Below are positions 10,002 to 27,067 of a stretch of 64,000 nucleotides of DNA, piece after piece. Both the position numbers and the translations under genes were made by a program. A model generated the notes under the pieces. That model made no database searches. It had not been told where the DNA came from and saw only the letters and a program-made list of their open reading frames with translations. The DNA is from an uncultured Bradyrhizobium sp. (GTDB lineage Bacteria > Pseudomonadota > Alphaproteobacteria > Rhizobiales > Xanthobacteraceae). The stretch lies in the NCBI RefSeq assembly GCF_936943645.1, contig NZ_CAKZJO010000103.1, positions 1 to 64,000 on the forward strand, in the 5' to 3' direction. The first letter of the stretch is position 1; the number at the start of each line of letters is the position of its first letter.

Positions 10002-10289
10002 ATGGGCGAGAAGCTGACGACCTACGATCCTGCCGAGGATCTTCAATCCGACGAGGCCATTGCCGTCTTCATGGAAGAAGCGTTCAAGACGGAAAATGCA
10101 GCCTATATCGCACATGCGCTTGGCGTCGTTGCACGTGCCAAAGGAATGACACAGATTGCCAAGGATACCGGCCTGTCTCGCGAGCAGCTCTACCGTTCGT
10201 TCAGCGCCAATGGCAATCCCACGCTCAAGACGACGATCGCGGTGATGAAGGCGCTTGGAATAGAGCTCACGGCCAAGCCGCACGCCTAG
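10002..10289 (+). CDS. HigA-type addiction module antidote protein
   Basis: MGEKLTTYDPAEDLQSDEAIAVFMEEAFKTENAAYIAHALGVVARAKGMTQIAKDTGLSREQLYRSFSANGNPTLKTTIAVMKALGIEL; directly follows the toxin gene. Confidence 0.88.
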   Translation: MGEKLTTYDPAEDLQSDEAIAVFMEEAFKTENAAYIAHALGVVARAKGMTQIAKDTGLSREQLYRSFSANGNPTLKTTIAVMKALGIELTAKPHA

Positions 10290-10297
10290 TCGCGGCC

Positions 10298-11626
10298 TCA
10301 CTCCACCGCGTACCAGCGCACCAGCCGCGGCGCGGCCCAGTCCGTGACAACCGCCTCGATCAGCCATCGTCCGGGGGAAGTCGCCGCGAAGGCGATGCGC
10401 TGGGTCTGGCCGGGCTCGATCGCCAGCGTGTCGAGCCAGTAGGGCTTCCAGCCGTCGTCGAGCCTGTCGAGCAGGCGGAAGGGATGGCCGTGCAGGTGGA
10501 AGACGGTCGTGACGGGGGCAGGGTTCTTCAGCGCCAGTACGACGGTGCGGCCGGCCTTGGTGCGGAAGGCGGGGGTGGAGGCCGTGGAGAAGCCGGCCGG
10601 CCGGATCCAACCGGCGTCGGGCGCGCCGAGCGCGACATCGAACCGCAGGGCCCTGCGGAGGTCGAGCGTCTCGGGCAAGCCGTTGGACGGGAGAGGCTGT
10701 GGCGGCGCCAGCGGTGTGCGCCGCTCCATCCGGTCTGAGATCTTGAGGCTTCCGATCGGACGCGCCTCCTTGCCGTCGTGGAGGAGCAATGGGGCCGATG
10801 TGGCCGCATCGACGAACGCGTCAGCGCGTCCTCCTGGGGCCAGCACCAGGGCGCCGTTCCGCGCCGGGAACGGCTCGGCTGGCTGGCCGTCGAGGGCCAT
10901 CACACGGACGTCGTAACCTTCCAATTTGATTGCGAGAACAGAGCGTTGGGAGCCGTTGATGAAGCGCAGCCGCAGCCGTTGATGGCGCAGGGCTGAGAGC
11001 TCGAATGAAGTCTGCCCGTTGATCGTGTAGAGCGGTGTCGTGCCCTTCGGGTCTTGCCCCGGGGGAAGCGCGGTTCCGTCCGGCCGCAGGCGCCATTCCT
11101 CGATCAGCAGCACCTCGTCACGGTCGACGACTTCAGGGCTGGTCTCGGCTGCGATGATCGGAAGCGGGCGCGTGGGGTGCTTCATTCCGTCTTCGAACAG
11201 GCGAAAGTCGGCCAGCAAGGTTCCTGCATTAGATATTGAAACAATTGATGTTTCGACCGCGTTTGGCGGAGCGGGGGCTCGCCCCCGTAGCGGATCCGTC
11301 GCGGCCCCGCTGTGCAGGCCGTACCAGACTGGTGCAAGCGGGACAGGCAGGTCGTTGCGAAACACCACCTGGCAGCGGTCACCGCGCTTGAGACGGACGT
11401 CCCCGAGGCGACTTACAGCGGCCAGCTCCCAGATTGGTGTAGCTGGCTGCCCGGACCTGAGAGCCAGGGTGGACGCCTTGGCCTGCAGGGCGAGCTGGGC
11501 GGTCACGGGCGGGGTTGCGCCGCCCGCCAACAGCCCGGCCGCGGAAGCGCCGAGGGAAGCAGCAAGGGAAGCGCCGAGCCCGGCCAAAACCTCGCGCCGA
11601 TCGGGGTCTGAGATCCGCGGTTTCAT
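10298..11626 (-). CDS. multicopper oxidase family protein with Tat-like leader; most Cu-ligand motifs not recognisable
   Basis: MKPRISDPDRREVLAGLGASLAASL leader; cupredoxin-like architecture; retains VFHLHGHPFRLL. Confidence 0.8.
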   Translation of the reverse strand: MKPRISDPDRREVLAGLGASLAASLGASAAGLLAGGATPPVTAQLALQAKASTLALRSGQPATPIWELAAVSRLGDVRLKRGDRCQVVFRNDLPVPLAPVWYGLHSGAATDPLRGRAPAPPNAVETSIVSISNAGTLLADFRLFEDGMKHPTRPLPIIAAETSPEVVDRDEVLLIEEWRLRPDGTALPPGQDPKGTTPLYTINGQTSFELSALRHQRLRLRFINGSQRSVLAIKLEGYDVRVMALDGQPAEPFPARNGALVLAPGGRADAFVDAATSAPLLLHDGKEARPIGSLKISDRMERRTPLAPPQPLPSNGLPETLDLRRALRFDVALGAPDAGWIRPAGFSTASTPAFRTKAGRTVVLALKNPAPVTTVFHLHGHPFRLLDRLDDGWKPYWLDTLAIEPGQTQRIAFAATSPGRWLIEAVVTDWAAPRLVRWYAVE

Positions 11627-11781
11627 GGTCCCGATCCGGACCACGCCGCGCTGGATAAGTCCAGCGGTCGTGCCTACTTGAAGCCTGCCTCCATCAGGCC
11701 ATTTTTTTGCTGCGAACAGTCAGGCGCATGCTATAAGCCCGGCCGCCCGCGGCATCGCGGCCGGTCTTGATGCAAATTCAC

Positions 11782-11866
11782 GCGGGCGTGGCGGAACTGG
11801 TAGACGCGCTGGATTTAGGTTCCAGTGACGAAAGTTGTGGGGGTTCGAGTCCCTCCGCCCGCACCA
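11782..11866 (+). tRNA. tRNA-Leu (anticodon TAG)
   Basis: gcgggcgtggcggaactggtagacgcgctggatttaggttccag...gggttcgagtccctccgcccgcacca; anticodon loop tttaggt; encoded CCA; class II length (85 nt). Confidence 0.97.
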
Positions 11867-12039
11867 AGCGCTTATCGCGTTTGCACGGATTACGAGACCT
11901 GCTTCCGCGCGGATGTCTGTCCGCTGGGAGCCGGTCCGATGAAGCACCGGCAGTGAGGCATTTGCCTCGTGCCGGATCGATTAATGACAGCGTCCCGACG
12001 CATGCGCGCCGGGGCCGAACGAGAAGAAGATTGGACGCC

Positions 12040-13401
12040 ATGCAGGTCACAGAGACCCTCTCGGAAGGTTTGAAGCACGAGTTCAAGATCAGCGTTCCCG
12101 CGTCTGATCTCGACGCCAAAGCCGGTGCCAAGCTCGTTGACCTCAAGGACAAGGTCCGCATCAACGGCTTCCGTCCCGGCAAGGTGCCGGTCGCGCACCT
12201 GAAGAAGGTCTACGGCCGCTCCGTGATGGCCGAGACCATCGACCAGACCATCCGCGACACCAACACGCAGCTGTTCTCCGAGCGCGGCTTCCGCCTTGCG
12301 ACCGAGCCGAAGATCACCATGCCGAGCGAGCAGGCCGAGGTCGAGGAGCTGCTGAGCGGCAAGACCGACCTGACCTACACGGTCGCGATCGAGGTGGTGC
12401 CGGCGATCGCGCTCGCCGACTTCAAGACCTTCCAGGTCGAGAAGCCCGTCGCCGACGTCAGCGAGGCCGACGTCGACGAGGCCATCAAGCGCATCGCCGA
12501 CACCAACCGCGGCTATGCCGCGAAGGCCGAGGGCGCCAAGGCCGAATCCGGCGACCGCGTCACCATCAACTTCAAGGGCAGCATCAACGGCGAAGTCTTC
12601 GAAGGCGGCACCGGTGAGGGCATCCAGGTCGTGATCGGCTCCAACACCTTCATCCCGGGCTTCGAGGAGCAGCTGATCGGCATCGGCGCCGGCGAGACCC
12701 GCACGCTGAAAGTGTCGTTCCCGAAGAACTACATGAACGACAAGCTCGCCGGTCAGCCGGCCGAGTTCGAGACCACCGCGACCACGATCGAGGCGCCGCA
12801 GGACGTTGCGATCGACGACGAGTTCGCCAAGACGCTCGGCCTGGAATCGCTGGACAAGCTGAAGGAAGCCGCGCGCGAGCGTCTGGTTGCCGAGTTTGCC
12901 GGCGCGACGCGCCAGCGCGTCAAGCGCGCACTGCTCGACCGCCTCGACGAGGCGCATCGCTTCGAGGCGCCGCCCTCGCTGGTCGATGAAGAGTTCAATC
13001 TGATGTGGAACTCGGTCAACGCGGAGATGGCCTCCGCCGGCAAGACCTTCGCCGACGAGGACACCACCGAAGACAAGGCCAAGGAAGAGTACCGCAAGAT
13101 CGCCGACCGCCGCGTGCGGCTCGGCCTCGTGCTCTCCGAGATCGGCGAGAAGAACAAGATCACCGTGACCGAGGACGAGGTCGGTCTCGCCGTGATCGAG
13201 CGCGCGCGCTCGATGCCCGGCCGCGAGAAGGAGGTCTGGGACTATTACCGCAGCAACGCCCAGGCGCTCGCCCAGCTTCGCGCACCGATCTATGAGGACA
13301 AGGTCGTCGACTTCATCCTCGAGCTCGCCAACGTGACCGAGAAGAAGGTTTCGCGCGAGGACCTCTACAAGGACGACGAGGCGGAAAAGACCGCTGCCTG
13401 A
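12040..13401 (+). CDS. tig: trigger factor
   Basis: [63 protein letters not shown]-like core [20 protein letters not shown]; followed by clpP, clpX, lon. Confidence 0.97.
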   Translation: MQVTETLSEGLKHEFKISVPASDLDAKAGAKLVDLKDKVRINGFRPGKVPVAHLKKVYGRSVMAETIDQTIRDTNTQLFSERGFRLATEPKITMPSEQAEVEELLSGKTDLTYTVAIEVVPAIALADFKTFQVEKPVADVSEADVDEAIKRIADTNRGYAAKAEGAKAESGDRVTINFKGSINGEVFEGGTGEGIQVVIGSNTFIPGFEEQLIGIGAGETRTLKVSFPKNYMNDKLAGQPAEFETTATTIEAPQDVAIDDEFAKTLGLESLDKLKEAARERLVAEFAGATRQRVKRALLDRLDEAHRFEAPPSLVDEEFNLMWNSVNAEMASAGKTFADEDTTEDKAKEEYRKIADRRVRLGLVLSEIGEKNKITVTEDEVGLAVIERARSMPGREKEVWDYYRSNAQALAQLRAPIYEDKVVDFILELANVTEKKVSREDLYKDDEAEKTAA

Positions 13402-13440
13402 AGGGTTTGAGGCAGGCATCTATTAAGGATGATCGGCGAA

Positions 13441-13477
13441 GAGGCCCAGCTAGCCAGATGGCCGGCTGGGCCTCTTT
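13441..13477 (+). terminator. Rho-independent terminator after tig
   Basis: gaggcccagc...gctgggcctc perfect 10-bp stem followed by tttg. Confidence 0.75.
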
Positions 13478-13721
13478 GTGCGAATCAGCTTCAACTGCCC
13501 GACGGATTAAGCCTTAATTCGCTGCGCACTTGTCAGAAGCGAATTGGGCTATATCTGTCGGTACGCCCTGTACCCAAGTCTGCGCCTAAAAGTTCTTCCG
13601 CCTAAAAGTGCTCTACACCAACAAGTCCTGCATCACGGGACGTCCGTCGGCCTTCCGGCAGATCCAGCCCAGCTGGCAGCCACGACAGGCGATGTCCACG
13701 TCCAAAAACCCTAGGTGACTC

Positions 13722-14357
13722 ATGCGCGATCCGGTTGAAACCTACATGAACCTCGTGCCCATGGTGGTCGAGCAGACCAACCGTGGCGAGCGCGCCTACG
13801 ACATCTTCTCGCGCCTCCTGAAGGAGCGCATCATCTTCGTGACCGGTCCGGTCGAGGACGGCATGTCGACGCTGATCGTCGCGCAGCTGTTGTTCCTCGA
13901 GGCGGAAAATCCGAAGAAGGAAATCTCGATGTACATCAACTCGCCGGGCGGCGTGGTGACCTCGGGGCTTGCGATCTACGACACCATGCAGTTCATCCGC
14001 CCGCCGGTGTCGACGCTGTGCACGGGGCAGGCCGCCTCGATGGGCTCGCTGCTGCTCTGCGCCGGCGAGAAGGACATGCGCTTCTCGCTGCCGAACGCGC
14101 GCATCATGGTGCATCAGCCCTCCGGCGGCTTCCAGGGCCAGGCCACCGACATCATGCTGCACGCCCAGGAAATCCTGAACCTGAAGAAGCGGCTCAACGA
14201 GATCTACGTGAAGCACACCGGCCAGACCTACAAGTCGATCGAGGACGCGCTGGAACGCGACAAGTTCCTGACCGCGAACGACGCCAAGGAGTTTGGCCTG
14301 GTCGACAAGGTCATCGACAAGCGCGCTGAGGAAGCGACGCCGGCGAAGGCCCCGTAA
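13722..14357 (+). CDS. clpP: ATP-dependent Clp protease proteolytic subunit
   Basis: [66 protein letters not shown] (Ser/His catalytic motifs). Confidence 0.98.
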   Translation: MRDPVETYMNLVPMVVEQTNRGERAYDIFSRLLKERIIFVTGPVEDGMSTLIVAQLLFLEAENPKKEISMYINSPGGVVTSGLAIYDTMQFIRPPVSTLCTGQAASMGSLLLCAGEKDMRFSLPNARIMVHQPSGGFQGQATDIMLHAQEILNLKKRLNEIYVKHTGQTYKSIEDALERDKFLTANDAKEFGLVDKVIDKRAEEATPAKAP

Positions 14358-14374
14358 CACTACGGGCGTGCGAC

Positions 14375-14405
14375 GGCGATCCCTCGGCAAATCCTGGGGA
14401 TCGCC
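14375..14405 (+). terminator. possible terminator/hairpin after clpP
   Basis: ggcgatccc...gggatcgcc 9-bp stem; poor T-tract. Confidence 0.35.
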
Positions 14406-14817
14406 TGTTGCTCCATCAGGGAAGCGTTCACGCTATGGACGCGTGTGCGCGTTGCAAAACGCAGTTTTGCGCCCTGCGACAGGCAGAAAGTTCCGCTTTC
14501 GTGCTTGTTTTTCGTGGCAATCCAGCAACGCCGGGGTGATTTCGGTCACTTCGTCCGTGCCAAGGCCGGAAATCACGGTATTGTCACGGGTAGCCGGCGA
14601 CCCCCGATTAGCGAATTCTTGATAGTCGGGTGACAGCATGGTTGGCTACGAATGATCGGCTATGATCGCGGAGAATCGAGCGACCGTGATTCGCACGGGA
14701 TGTAATGCGTAGGGTCTTTTTTGGTACGGAATTTGCTCTACTTAAGCTTCATGCTGGCCATCGTGCCGGAATGGAGCGATCGAGCGGAACGGGATCGAAC
14801 CGCGGACGGAGACATGA

Positions 14818-16089
14818 ATGAGTAAGGTCGGCACGAGCGACTCCAAGAACACGCTATATTGCTCGTTCTGCGGCAAGAGCCAGCACGAAGTCCGCAAACT
14901 GATCGCGGGTCCCACGGTCTTCATCTGCGACGAGTGCGTCGAGCTCTGCATGGACATCATCCGCGAGGAGAACAAGTCCTCGCTGGTTAAGTCGCGCGAC
15001 GGCATTCCGACGCCGAAGGAAATCTGCAAGGTCCTGGACGATTACGTCATCGGCCAGAGCCATGCGAAGAAGGTCCTCTCGGTCGCGGTGCACAACCACT
15101 ACAAGCGCCTCAACCATCAGACCAAGCACAACGACGTTGAGCTCGCGAAGTCGAACATCCTGCTGATCGGTCCGACCGGTTCGGGCAAGACGCTGCTCGC
15201 GCAGACGCTCGCCCGCATCCTGGACGTGCCGTTCACGATGGCGGACGCGACGACGCTGACCGAAGCCGGCTATGTCGGCGAGGACGTCGAGAACATCATC
15301 CTGAAGCTGCTCCAGGCCGCCGACTACAACGTCGAGCGCGCCCAGCGCGGCATTGTCTACATCGACGAAATCGACAAGATCAGCCGCAAGTCCGACAATC
15401 CCTCGATCACGCGCGACGTGTCGGGCGAGGGCGTGCAGCAGGCGCTGCTGAAGATCATGGAAGGCACGGTGGCTTCGGTCCCGCCGCAGGGCGGCCGCAA
15501 GCATCCGCAGCAGGAATTCCTGCAGGTGGACACCACCAACATCCTGTTCATCTGCGGCGGTGCGTTCGCCGGCCTCGAGAAGATCATCTCGGCGCGCGGA
15601 CGGTCGACCTCGATCGGTTTCGCGGCCCAAGTGATGGCGCCGGAAGACCGCCGGACCGGCGAGATATTCCGTCACGTCGAGCCTGAGGACCTCCTGAAGT
15701 ACGGCCTCATCCCGGAATTCGTCGGCCGTCTGCCCGTCGTGGCGACGCTCGAGGATCTGGACGAGACCTCGCTGAAGAAGATCCTGACCGAGCCGAAGAA
15801 CGCGCTGGTGAAACAGTACCAGCGACTGTTCGAGATGGAGAACATCGAGCTGACTTTCGCCGACGAGGCGCTTGGCGCGGTTGCCCGCAAGGCGATCGAG
15901 CGCAAGACCGGCGCGCGAGGCCTGCGTTCGATCCTCGAAGCGATCCTGCTCGAGACCATGTTCGACCTGCCGGGCCTGGAAGGTGTGGAAGAAGTCGTGA
16001 TTTCCCGCGAAGTCGTGGAAGGCACGGCCCGTCCGCTCTACATCTACGCCGATCGGACCGATCGCGCGGTCGAGAACGCCAGCGCCTGA
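14818..16089 (+). CDS. clpX: ATP-dependent Clp protease ATP-binding subunit ClpX
   Basis: zinc-binding [31 protein letters not shown], Walker [16 protein letters not shown] family signatures. Confidence 0.98.
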   Translation: MSKVGTSDSKNTLYCSFCGKSQHEVRKLIAGPTVFICDECVELCMDIIREENKSSLVKSRDGIPTPKEICKVLDDYVIGQSHAKKVLSVAVHNHYKRLNHQTKHNDVELAKSNILLIGPTGSGKTLLAQTLARILDVPFTMADATTLTEAGYVGEDVENIILKLLQAADYNVERAQRGIVYIDEIDKISRKSDNPSITRDVSGEGVQQALLKIMEGTVASVPPQGGRKHPQQEFLQVDTTNILFICGGAFAGLEKIISARGRSTSIGFAAQVMAPEDRRTGEIFRHVEPEDLLKYGLIPEFVGRLPVVATLEDLDETSLKKILTEPKNALVKQYQRLFEMENIELTFADEALGAVARKAIERKTGARGLRSILEAILLETMFDLPGLEGVEEVVISREVVEGTARPLYIYADRTDRAVENASA

Positions 16090-16213
16090 CCTTCCGGCGC
16101 TGGAACGCTCCAATCGTACCTTTGAGTTGGGGCTGCGGAAATGTTGTTCCGCAGCCGGTGTTGCGTCGCTTATCGCGTTGCGTAAGCGCCTGATGGCGCG
16201 CGTTTTTCAATGA

Positions 16214-16245
16214 CTTGACACCCCCCGGGTCGATAGCCACCTAAT
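16214..16245 (+). promoter_or_regulatory. candidate heat-shock/housekeeping promoter for lon
   Basis: cttgacaccccccgggtcgatagccacctaatg: good -35 and a weak -10 at plausible spacing, about 200 nt upstream of lon. Confidence 0.3.
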
Positions 16246-16415
16246 GTCGGCGGCGAGCAAGAATTCTCTTCAAGATTCGCCTCAGTTCCGATCCGGCAAG
16301 GCCGGTCCAACCTTCGACTGGTAGGCCGGTTTCTCGGATCACCTCGGCACCTTGTGGCGGTTGCGCATGAAGACGGCGGACTGCGTGCAAGGGGGCAAAG
16401 CAAAAGGAAAAGGCC

Positions 16416-18839
<2,424 letters not shown>

Positions 18840-18856
18840 TCTCAAGCAAAAGATGA

Positions 18857-18886
18857 TAAAACGGCGCCTTCGGGCGCCGTTTTTGT
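18857..18886 (+). terminator. Rho-independent terminator after lon
   Basis: aaaacggcgcc-ttcg-ggcgccgtttttgtttt. Confidence 0.85.
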
Positions 18887-18909
18887 TTTGGGGCAGGGAG
18901 ACGAGGGCG

Positions 18910-19314
18910 ATGCAGATCGACGGGCAATGCCATTGCGGCAAGATCACCTTCGCGGCCGAGGTCGATCCCGAGGCGGTCTCGGTGTGCCACTGCACCGACT
19001 GCCAGGCGCTGACCGGCTCGCCGTTCCGGGTGACGGCAATCTGCGCCAAGGCCGATGTCCGCCTGACCGGCGGTACGCCCAAGGTCTATGGCAAGCGCGG
19101 CGACAACGGGCGGATGCGCTTCCAGCATTTCTGCGGCGATTGCGGTTCCCCGCTGTTCACCAGCGGCGAGGGCGACCAGGCCGACGATTGGGGCATCCGC
19201 TGGGGCTCGATCCGCCAGCGCGACAAATTGCGCCCCGTCAGGCAGATCTGGTGCCAGTCCGCGGCGGTTTGGATCGACGCGGTGCCGCTGCTGCCGGGGC
19301 GCCCACAGGACTGA
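18910..19314 (+). CDS. GFA family protein (glutathione-dependent formaldehyde-activating enzyme-like)
   Basis: MQIDGQCHCGKITFAAEVDPEAVSVCHCTDCQALTGSPFRV...FCGDCGSPLF cysteine motifs. Confidence 0.9.
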   Translation: MQIDGQCHCGKITFAAEVDPEAVSVCHCTDCQALTGSPFRVTAICAKADVRLTGGTPKVYGKRGDNGRMRFQHFCGDCGSPLFTSGEGDQADDWGIRWGSIRQRDKLRPVRQIWCQSAAVWIDAVPLLPGRPQD

Positions 19315-19356
19315 GGTCGGGCTTGTCGGGCCGTAGCTCGCGAAGCGAGCGAAGGC

Positions 19357-19433
19357 TGGTGGGCGGTCACGGATTCGAACCGCGGACCCTCTCGGTGTAA
19401 ACGAGATGCTCTAACCAGCTGAGCTAACCGCCC
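19357..19433 (-). tRNA. tRNA-Val (anticodon TAC)
   Basis: minus strand gggcggttagctcagctggttagagcatctcgtttacaccgagagggtccgcggttcgaatccgtgaccgcccacca; 77 nt with encoded CCA. Confidence 0.97.
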
Positions 19434-19563
19434 CACGGCGCTCTCTTTAGCCCTCCGGCGGGGGGAGGAGCAAGGGGCGGCAACAGCGCAGATCCGGCTC
19501 ATTTGACCGCTTGGCTGGTCTCCAACGTGATATGACCGCAAGGCAAAGTTACTGAGGAGCCCA

Positions 19564-20424
19564 ATGCAACAGCCCAGCGGACACGCAGAGAACGCCGACC
19601 AGATCGCCTATTGGAACGGCCCCAGCGGGCAGCGCTGGGCCTATCGCCATGCGGCGCAGGAGAGCTTGCTCGGCCCCATTGCCGAGGTGCTGATCGACCG
19701 CGCCAAGCCGAAGCCGGGCGAGCGTATCCTCGACGTCGGCTGCGGCTCCGGCGCGACGACGTTCGCGTTTGCGAAGGCAGTGGCGCCTGACGGTTTTGCG
19801 CTTGGCCTCGACGTCTCCGAGCCGATGCTGTCGCAGGCACGCACGTTTGCGCCCAAGGGGCTGCCGCTCGATTTCGTGCTGGCGGATGCCACCGTCTACC
19901 CATTCGAGCCAGGGAGCTTCGACCTGCTCGCCTCGCGTTTCGGCGTGATGTTCTTTGCCGATCCGATCGCATCCTTCGCCAACCTTCGCCGCGCGCTGAA
20001 GCCCTCAGGGCGGCTCGCTTTCGCTTGCTGGCGCGAGCCGAAGGAAAACCCGTGGATGATGGCGCCGCTGATGGCGGTCTACAAGCACGTGCCCAAGATG
20101 CCGCCGGTGGGGCCGGAGGAGCCAGGCCCGTTCGCCTTCGCCTCGGAAGAGCGCGTGACGCGCATCCTCAAGGGCGCGGGCTTCGTTGACGTGGCGATGG
20201 AGCCGCATAATCTGCCGATGGATGTTGCGATCGGCGGCGGCCTCGACGCGGCGGTCGACGGCGCCCTTCAGATCGGCCCCGCCAGCCGCGCGCTGCAGGG
20301 CCATCCGCCGGAGACCTATGCCGCCGCCAAGGCGTCGATCCGCGAGATGCTCGCGCCGTTCCTGAAGGGGCAGAGCGTGGCGCTTCAGGGCGCGATCTGG
20401 ATCGTGACGGCGAAGGCGAGGTAG
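19564..20424 (+). CDS. class I SAM-dependent methyltransferase
   Basis: ILDVGCGSGATTFAFAKAV motif I, FDLLASRFGVMFFADPIASFANLRRALKPSGRLAFACW. Confidence 0.9.
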   Translation: MQQPSGHAENADQIAYWNGPSGQRWAYRHAAQESLLGPIAEVLIDRAKPKPGERILDVGCGSGATTFAFAKAVAPDGFALGLDVSEPMLSQARTFAPKGLPLDFVLADATVYPFEPGSFDLLASRFGVMFFADPIASFANLRRALKPSGRLAFACWREPKENPWMMAPLMAVYKHVPKMPPVGPEEPGPFAFASEERVTRILKGAGFVDVAMEPHNLPMDVAIGGGLDAAVDGALQIGPASRALQGHPPETYAAAKASIREMLAPFLKGQSVALQGAIWIVTAKAR

Positions 20425-20442
20425 GGCGCAGAGTTCTCTCCG

Positions 20443-20531
20443 CGTCATTGCGAGGAGCACTTGCGACCAAGCAATCCAGAACTGCCTCCGTGGTGGGAGT
20501 CTGGATTGCTTCGCTTCGCTCGCAATGGCGG
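20443..20531. repeat. dispersed palindromic extragenic repeat, copy 1
   Basis: cgtcattgcgaggagc..gcaatccaga...tctggattgc..tcgcaatggcg; shares both ends and core with 61439..61561. Confidence 0.8.
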
Positions 20532-20551
20532 GGGTAGATGCGAGTGTCCCC

Positions 20552-21538
20552 TCACACCACATCATCCGGCGCCAGCGCGCAGCCGTTGTCGGGATGCGTC
20601 TCGACCTGAAGCGTGGTGTGGCCGATGCGGAAGGTCGTCTTCAACAGCTGCGCGGTCTGCATCAGAAAGGCGTCGTCCGTGCTGGCGGGCATCACGAGGT
20701 GGCAGGTCAGCGCCGTCTCGGTGGTCGAGATCGGCCAGACATGGAGGTCGTGAATCGCCGAAACGCCGGGACGCGCGAGCAAGAACGTCCTGATCGCGGC
20801 AAGGTCGGTGCCCTTGGGCGCCGCGGCCATCGACATGTCGATGGAGCCGCGCAAGAGGCTGGTCGTGCTCCAGAGGATGGTGGCGCAGATGACGAGGCTG
20901 GTGATGGGATCGAGCCAGAGCCAGCCGGTCCAGATGATCAGCGCCGCGGAGATCACGACGCCGAGCGAGACCGCGGCGTCGGCGGCCATGTGCAGGTAAG
21001 CGCCTTCGATGTTGATGTCGTCCTTGCGCCCGCTCGCAAACAGCATCGCGGCGAAGCCGTTGATGAGGATGCCGATGCCGGCGACCACCATCACGGTGAC
21101 GCCTGCGATCGGCTCAGGCTCGCGCAGGCGCAGGATCGCCTCCCAGCCGATCGCGCCGGTGGCGACCAGCAGGAACACCGCGTTCGCCAGCGCCGCCAGG
21201 ATGGTGGAGGCGCGAAAGCCGTAGGTGAAGCGGCCGCTCGGCGCGCGCCGGGCCGCGATCGATGCGCCCCAGGCGATGACGAGGCCGAGCACGTCGGACA
21301 GATTATGGCCGGCATCAGCGAGCAGGGCGGTGGAGTTGCCGATATAGCCATAGATCGCCTCAGCCACCACCAGCGCGGTGTTCAGCGTAATGCCGATCGC
21401 GAACGCCTTGCCGAAATTCGCGGGGGCATGGACGTGCGCGTGGCCAAGTCCATGATCATGGCTGTGGTCGTGACCATGGCCATGCGCATGGCTGGCATGG
21501 TCATGATGGTCGTGACCGTGGTGGTCGTGGCTGCCCAA
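20552..21538 (-). CDS. CDF family cation diffusion facilitator with His-rich N-terminus (DmeF/CzcD-like)
   Basis: MGSHDHHGHDHHDHASHAHGHGHDHSHDHGLGHAHVHAP followed by CDF core (ALLADAGHNLSDVLGLVIAWGA); downstream of RND operon. Confidence 0.92.
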   Translation of the reverse strand: MGSHDHHGHDHHDHASHAHGHGHDHSHDHGLGHAHVHAPANFGKAFAIGITLNTALVVAEAIYGYIGNSTALLADAGHNLSDVLGLVIAWGASIAARRAPSGRFTYGFRASTILAALANAVFLLVATGAIGWEAILRLREPEPIAGVTVMVVAGIGILINGFAAMLFASGRKDDINIEGAYLHMAADAAVSLGVVISAALIIWTGWLWLDPITSLVICATILWSTTSLLRGSIDMSMAAAPKGTDLAAIRTFLLARPGVSAIHDLHVWPISTTETALTCHLVMPASTDDAFLMQTAQLLKTTFRIGHTTLQVETHPDNGCALAPDDVV

Positions 21539-21540
21539 GT

Positions 21541-25737
<4,197 letters not shown>

Positions 25738-25741
<4 letters not shown>

Positions 25742-27012
25742 CGTGCGCTCCCCCGCGCCAGCGTGAAGGGGTTGCCGACGAGGCCTTCGATGGTCGCAAC
25801 GCCGGCATGGAAATTCTGCAGCGCCTCCTGCTCGCGCAGCCGGGCCTGGGTGACGCTGGCCTGGGCATCGAGCACCTCGAGCAGGGTGAAGCGGCCCTGG
25901 CCGTAGCCCTGCGAGATCGCCTCGGAGGCTTCGACGGCCTTGGGAATGGCGGTCTCGCGCAGCACCGCCAGCTCGCGCAGCGAGCCCTGCAGCGAGTCGT
26001 AGGCGCGGCCGGCGATCACGATCAGCGTGTTGCGGTTGGCCTCGCGCTCGGCCTTGGTCTTGGCGAGGCTTTCCTGCGCCGAGAGGATGTTGCCCTGGTT
26101 CTGGTCGAACACCGGGATCGGCACCGACAAGGACAGCCGCACCGCATCGTCATTGGTCTCGTTGAAATGGCGCCAGCCGGCAGCAATGCGCACATCCGGG
26201 TAGGGCTTGAGCCGCGCCAGCAGCAGTTCGGCGTTGCGCTGGGCATAGACTGCGGTCCAGCGCACCAATTGAGGATTGGCGTCGATGGCGGCGACCACCG
26301 ACTGGAAGGTCGGCGGCCTGCCCATGAAGTCGAGCCGGCCGGAGACCTCGCCGTATCTGGCGTTGGGATCGCCCATCAGCACCGCGAGCTCGCGCCGGGC
26401 GCTCGCCAGGCTCGCCTTGAAGCGCTCGCGGTCGGCTTTCACCAGGGCGGAGGCGACTTCGGCGCGGCCGGTCTCGGCCGGCGAGGAGGCCCCGGCCTCG
26501 ACGCGGCGGCGCAGCAGCGGCGTCAGGCGGTCGATCGCCGCGATCTGCTCGTCGAGGATCTGGATCCGCCGCTGCGCACCGAGCACGCTGAGGAACGCGA
26601 TCGCGGTTTCCGACAGCACCTCGAGCCTGGCGGCCTTGCGCTGGATCGCGGCGACTTCGACGCCGGCCGCGCCGGCTGCGATGCGCGCGTCGCGCTTGCC
26701 GAACAGCTCGAAGGCCTGGCTGATCTGGAGCGTGGTCTCGGCCGATTTGGTTCCGCGATAGATGCCGGAGCCGAACGAATTGTCCTGTTCATAGGACAGT
26801 TCCGGATTGAGCAGGGCGCCCGCCTGGATGCGTTGACCCGTGGCGATGCCGACGTCGCGCTCGGCTGCCGTCAGCCGCGGGCTCGCGGCCAGCGCGCGCG
26901 AGAGCGCGCTCCGCATCGTCAAAGTCTGGGCGTGCGACGGCGCAAGCGCCGATCCGACAATCAGACACGTCGCCGCGCACACGAGGCGCGCGGCCTTTCC
27001 CCTGCAAAACAT
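25738..27012 (-). CDS. TolC family outer membrane efflux protein (CzcC-like)
   Basis: signal peptide, ASPRLTAAERDVGIATGQRIQAGALLNPELSYEQDN; 4-nt overlap with adaptor gene. Confidence 0.93.
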
Positions 27013-27067
27013 GAAACCGACCTGTGGAGGATGAACCTAATGGGCGCAGAACGCCCGACCAATCCGC

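Noticed and set aside
11767-12039. N-terminal extension of the tig ORF back to 11767
   Set aside because: Translates through the tRNA-Leu gene; the real tig start is ATG 12040
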